This document shows, piece after piece, positions 45,279-46,942 of a stretch of DNA of 46,942 nt. This stretch comes from Anaerolineales bacterium. GTDB lineage: Bacteria; Chloroflexota; Anaerolineae; Anaerolineales; UBA6663. The stretch lies in assembly GCA_020850595.1 (NCBI GenBank), contig JADZEK010000046.1:1-46942 (forward strand), given 5' to 3'. The notes below the pieces were generated by a model that made no database searches, was not told where the DNA came from, and was given only the letters and a program-made list of their open reading frames with translations. Positions within the stretch are counted from its first letter, which is position 1. Each line of letters starts with the position of its first letter. A program made the translations under genes and the position numbers.

Positions 45279-46843
45279 AACCGATCTCTCGCTGGTACCT
45301 GGCCCTGGCGGTTTTCACCGGCGGCATGACGACGCTGGCCGTCGAGTTGGCCGCCAGCCGCCTGCTGGGCAACGTCTTCGGCACCAGCAACCTCGTCTGG
45401 GCCAACATCATCGGCCTGATCTTGCTCTACCTCACCGCCGGGTACTTTATCGGCGGGCGCTGGGCCGACCGCTCGCCCAACCCGATCACGTTCTTCTCGC
45501 TGCTGGCGTGGGCGGCCTTCGCCTCCGGCCTGGCCCCGCTGGTGGCGCGGCCGGTGCTGCAATTCGCCGCGCAGGCCATGGAAGCCTTCAACGCGCCGGT
45601 GATCGGCGGCTCGTTCCTCTCGGTGTTGGTGTTGTTTTCGGCCCCGATCACGCTGCTCGGCTGCGTGTCGCCTTTCGCCATCCGGCTGGCGCTGACCGAT
45701 TCGCGCCACGCCGGGCAGGTGTCGGGCCGCATGTACGCCATCTCCACCATCGGCTCCATCGTCGGGACCTTCGCGCCCACGCTCTGGCTCATCCCCACCA
45801 TCGGCACGCTGCGCACGTTCATGCTGTTTTCGGGGCTGCTCATGCTGGTGGCGCTGGGCGGGCTGTGGCAGGTGGATCGGCGGCGGGCGCTGCTGAGCCT
45901 GTGGATGCCGCTGGCGGTGGCGGCGCTGGCCTTCTTCACCATCTCCGGCTCACTCAAGCCCACCGCCGGGCTGCTGGAGGAGCGCGAATCGGCCTACAAC
46001 TTCATCCAGGTGGTCGAGCGCGGCGGCACGCGCTACCTGCTGCTCAACGAGGGGCAGGGCATTCACTCGGTCTACAACCCGAATGACCCCGAGACGTTTG
46101 GGACGTGGGATTTCTTCCTGGTGGCGCCCTTCTTCAACGCGCCGCCGCACCTGCCCAGCCAGGTGCGCAGCCTGGCGCTCGTGGGCCTGGCAGCGGGCAC
46201 GATCGCCAAGCAGTACACCCAGGTCTACGGCCCGGTCCCGATAGACGGGATTGAGATTGACCCAGCTATTGTGGAGGTTGGCCGGCGCTACTTCGACATG
46301 AACGAGCCGAACCTCAACGTCATCATCGAGGACGGCCGTTGGGCGCTCACCAACTCCAAGAACACGTACTCGGTCATCGGCGTGGACGCCTATCGCCTGC
46401 CCTATATCCCCTGGCATCTGACGACCCGGGAGTTCTTCACCGAGGCCCGCGACCACCTGACCGCCGACGGCGCGCTGGTCATCAACGTCGGCCGCACCTT
46501 CACCGACCGGCGGCTGATCGAGGCCATGGTCGGCACGCTGCAAAGCGTCTTCGCCTCGGTTTACGTCGTGGACGTGCCCGATACCTTCAACAGTATCGTG
46601 TACGCCACCGTGCAGCCGACGGAAGCCGCGAACCTGAGCGCCAACCTGGCGCTGCTGCCCGAGGCCACGCCCGCCCTGCTGCGCGACGCCGTGGCCCGCG
46701 CCATCGCCAACCTCCAGCCGACACCGATCTCAGACATCGTGTTCACCGACGACTGGGCGCCGGTCGAGTCGCTCACCAACTCCATCGTCGTCCGCTTCAT
46801 CCTCAGCGGCAGCATCTACCTGTCAGGGTCCAAGACATCGTGA
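45275..46843 (+). CDS. Fused membrane/spermidine-synthase-like protein, possibly with altered 3' end
   Basis: The 522-residue protein has about seven N-terminal membrane spans (about 8-235) followed by a soluble Rossmann domain like spermidine synthase (about 250-480). Landmarks are EERESAYNFIQVVERGG, LLNEGQGIHSVYNPND, VGLAAGTIAKQY, DGIEIDPAIVEVGRRYF, EDGRWAL and GVDAYRLPYIPWHLTTREFF. The glycine-rich loop is divergent and the aminopropyl-acceptor acidic residues are not clear, so true spermidine synthesis is doubtful. The TTG start at 45275 overlaps the previous stop and has AGAAGGGA 6 nt upstream. The last codons (GSKTS and stop) lie in a 20-bp direct repeat resembling an IS end, so the C-terminus may be replaced or truncated. 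Confidence 0.8.
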   Translation: MKPISRWYLALAVFTGGMTTLAVELAASRLLGNVFGTSNLVWANIIGLILLYLTAGYFIGGRWADRSPNPITFFSLLAWAAFASGLAPLVARPVLQFAAQAMEAFNAPVIGGSFLSVLVLFSAPITLLGCVSPFAIRLALTDSRHAGQVSGRMYAISTIGSIVGTFAPTLWLIPTIGTLRTFMLFSGLLMLVALGGLWQVDRRRALLSLWMPLAVAALAFFTISGSLKPTAGLLEERESAYNFIQVVERGGTRYLLLNEGQGIHSVYNPNDPETFGTWDFFLVAPFFNAPPHLPSQVRSLALVGLAAGTIAKQYTQVYGPVPIDGIEIDPAIVEVGRRYFDMNEPNLNVIIEDGRWALTNSKNTYSVIGVDAYRLPYIPWHLTTREFFTEARDHLTADGALVINVGRTFTDRRLIEAMVGTLQSVFASVYVVDVPDTFNSIVYATVQPTEAANLSANLALLPEATPALLRDAVARAIANLQPTPISDIVFTDDWAPVESLTNSIVVRFILSGSIYLSGSKTS

Positions 46844-46846
46844 ACA
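46827..46846. repeat. 20-bp direct repeat, copy 1, containing a stop codon
   Basis: The sequence GGTCCAAGACATCGTGAACA recurs 49 bp downstream. This copy supplies the last codons and the TGA of the preceding gene. Its complement, starting TGTTCACGATGTC, resembles ends of IS481-type insertion sequences as I recall them; no search was possible. Confidence 0.8.
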
Positions 46847-46875
46847 CTTTTGAGCTGGCGCGGTAAGTCGGAAAA

Positions 46876-46895
46876 GGTCCAAGACATCGTGAACA
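46876..46895. repeat. 20-bp direct repeat, copy 2
   Basis: Identical to 46827-46846 over 20 bases, with GAG conserved 6 bases after each copy. Two same-direction copies 49 bp apart fit a subterminal repeat of a mobile element whose body would lie to the right of the window. Confidence 0.8.
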
Positions 46896-46942
46896 GTTGC
46901 GAGCGGATCACTCGTGGGCAAACTCGGGACGCAGTCGTGCCA

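Larger units (their letters stand above)
46827..46942. mobile_element. Possible insertion-sequence end at the right edge
   Basis: The last 116 bases hold the paired direct repeats and no recognisable gene, and they differ in style from the packed coding DNA before them. An IS481-like end is the best guess. No transposase is visible, so the boundary and family are unproven. Confidence 0.35.

Overview
The window is gene-dense, GC-rich DNA that reads as a chromosomal segment of a Chloroflexota bacterium, most likely Anaerolineae-like. This is an inference from gene content: NusA with an acidic/Lys-rich tail, a TtuA/TtuB-type tRNA thiolation pair, FhaA/FhaB-like FHA proteins, very large GAF-domain signalling proteins, a tandem ThyX-domain protein and a membrane-fused spermidine-synthase-like protein. 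No rRNA, tRNA or CRISPR array was seen, and no intergenic stretch exceeds about 240 bases.

Layout. (1) 1-269: divergent promoters, one firing left into a gene cut by the edge and one into nusA. (2) 269-7724 (+): a translation and ribosome-assembly operon, nusA-ylxR-infB-rbfA-nrnA-truB-ribF. A tandem ThyX-like gene (to 9203) follows. (3) 9200-20753 (-): housekeeping genes read leftward. These are a GAF-HD-GYP protein, a DUF1385 membrane protein, mdh, pckA, an orphan gene, ttuB-ttuA, a queuosine-precursor transporter, era, purB and an acetamidase/formamidase. (4) 20858-26884 (+): a histidine kinase of about 1,790 residues with roughly nine GAF domains, then a YqeK-like HD hydrolase. (5) 26865-32713 (-): a tightly packed five-gene block encoding a zinc-ribbon coiled-coil protein, a membrane-anchored NACHT ATPase with a HEAT-like C-terminus, an FAD amine oxidase and two FHA proteins. 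(6) 32769-42123 (+): four overlapping polytopic membrane proteins in an A-B-A'-B' order (B and B' are YfhO-like), a fifth membrane protein, and a polyprenyl-phosphate mannose synthase-like GT2. (7) 42202-44491 (+): MoxR ATPase and DUF58 protein. (8) 44679-46843 (+): an NTR/TIMP-like anchored protein and a fused membrane/spermidine-synthase-like protein. The last codons of that protein lie inside a 20-bp direct repeat that looks like an insertion-sequence end.

How the genes fit together. Regions 2 and 3 are core information processing, tRNA modification and central metabolism. Region 6 reads as an envelope-glycosylation operon: the GT2 enzyme would make a lipid-linked sugar and the polytopic proteins would transfer it. 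This matches the known CsbB/YfhO logic. Regions 4 and 5 are rich in signalling domains (GAF, HD-GYP, FHA, NACHT). A recurring feature is a sigma70-type -10 box only 7-8 nt before the start codon, seen at six genes, which suggests leaderless mRNAs.

Most novel candidates: the NACHT/zinc-ribbon/amine-oxidase/FHA block, the duplicated A-B glycosyltransferase-like pair, the ubiquitin-like sulfur carrier ending in Gly-Gly-Arg, the tandem ThyX protein with split motifs, and the nine-GAF kinase lacking its G1 box.
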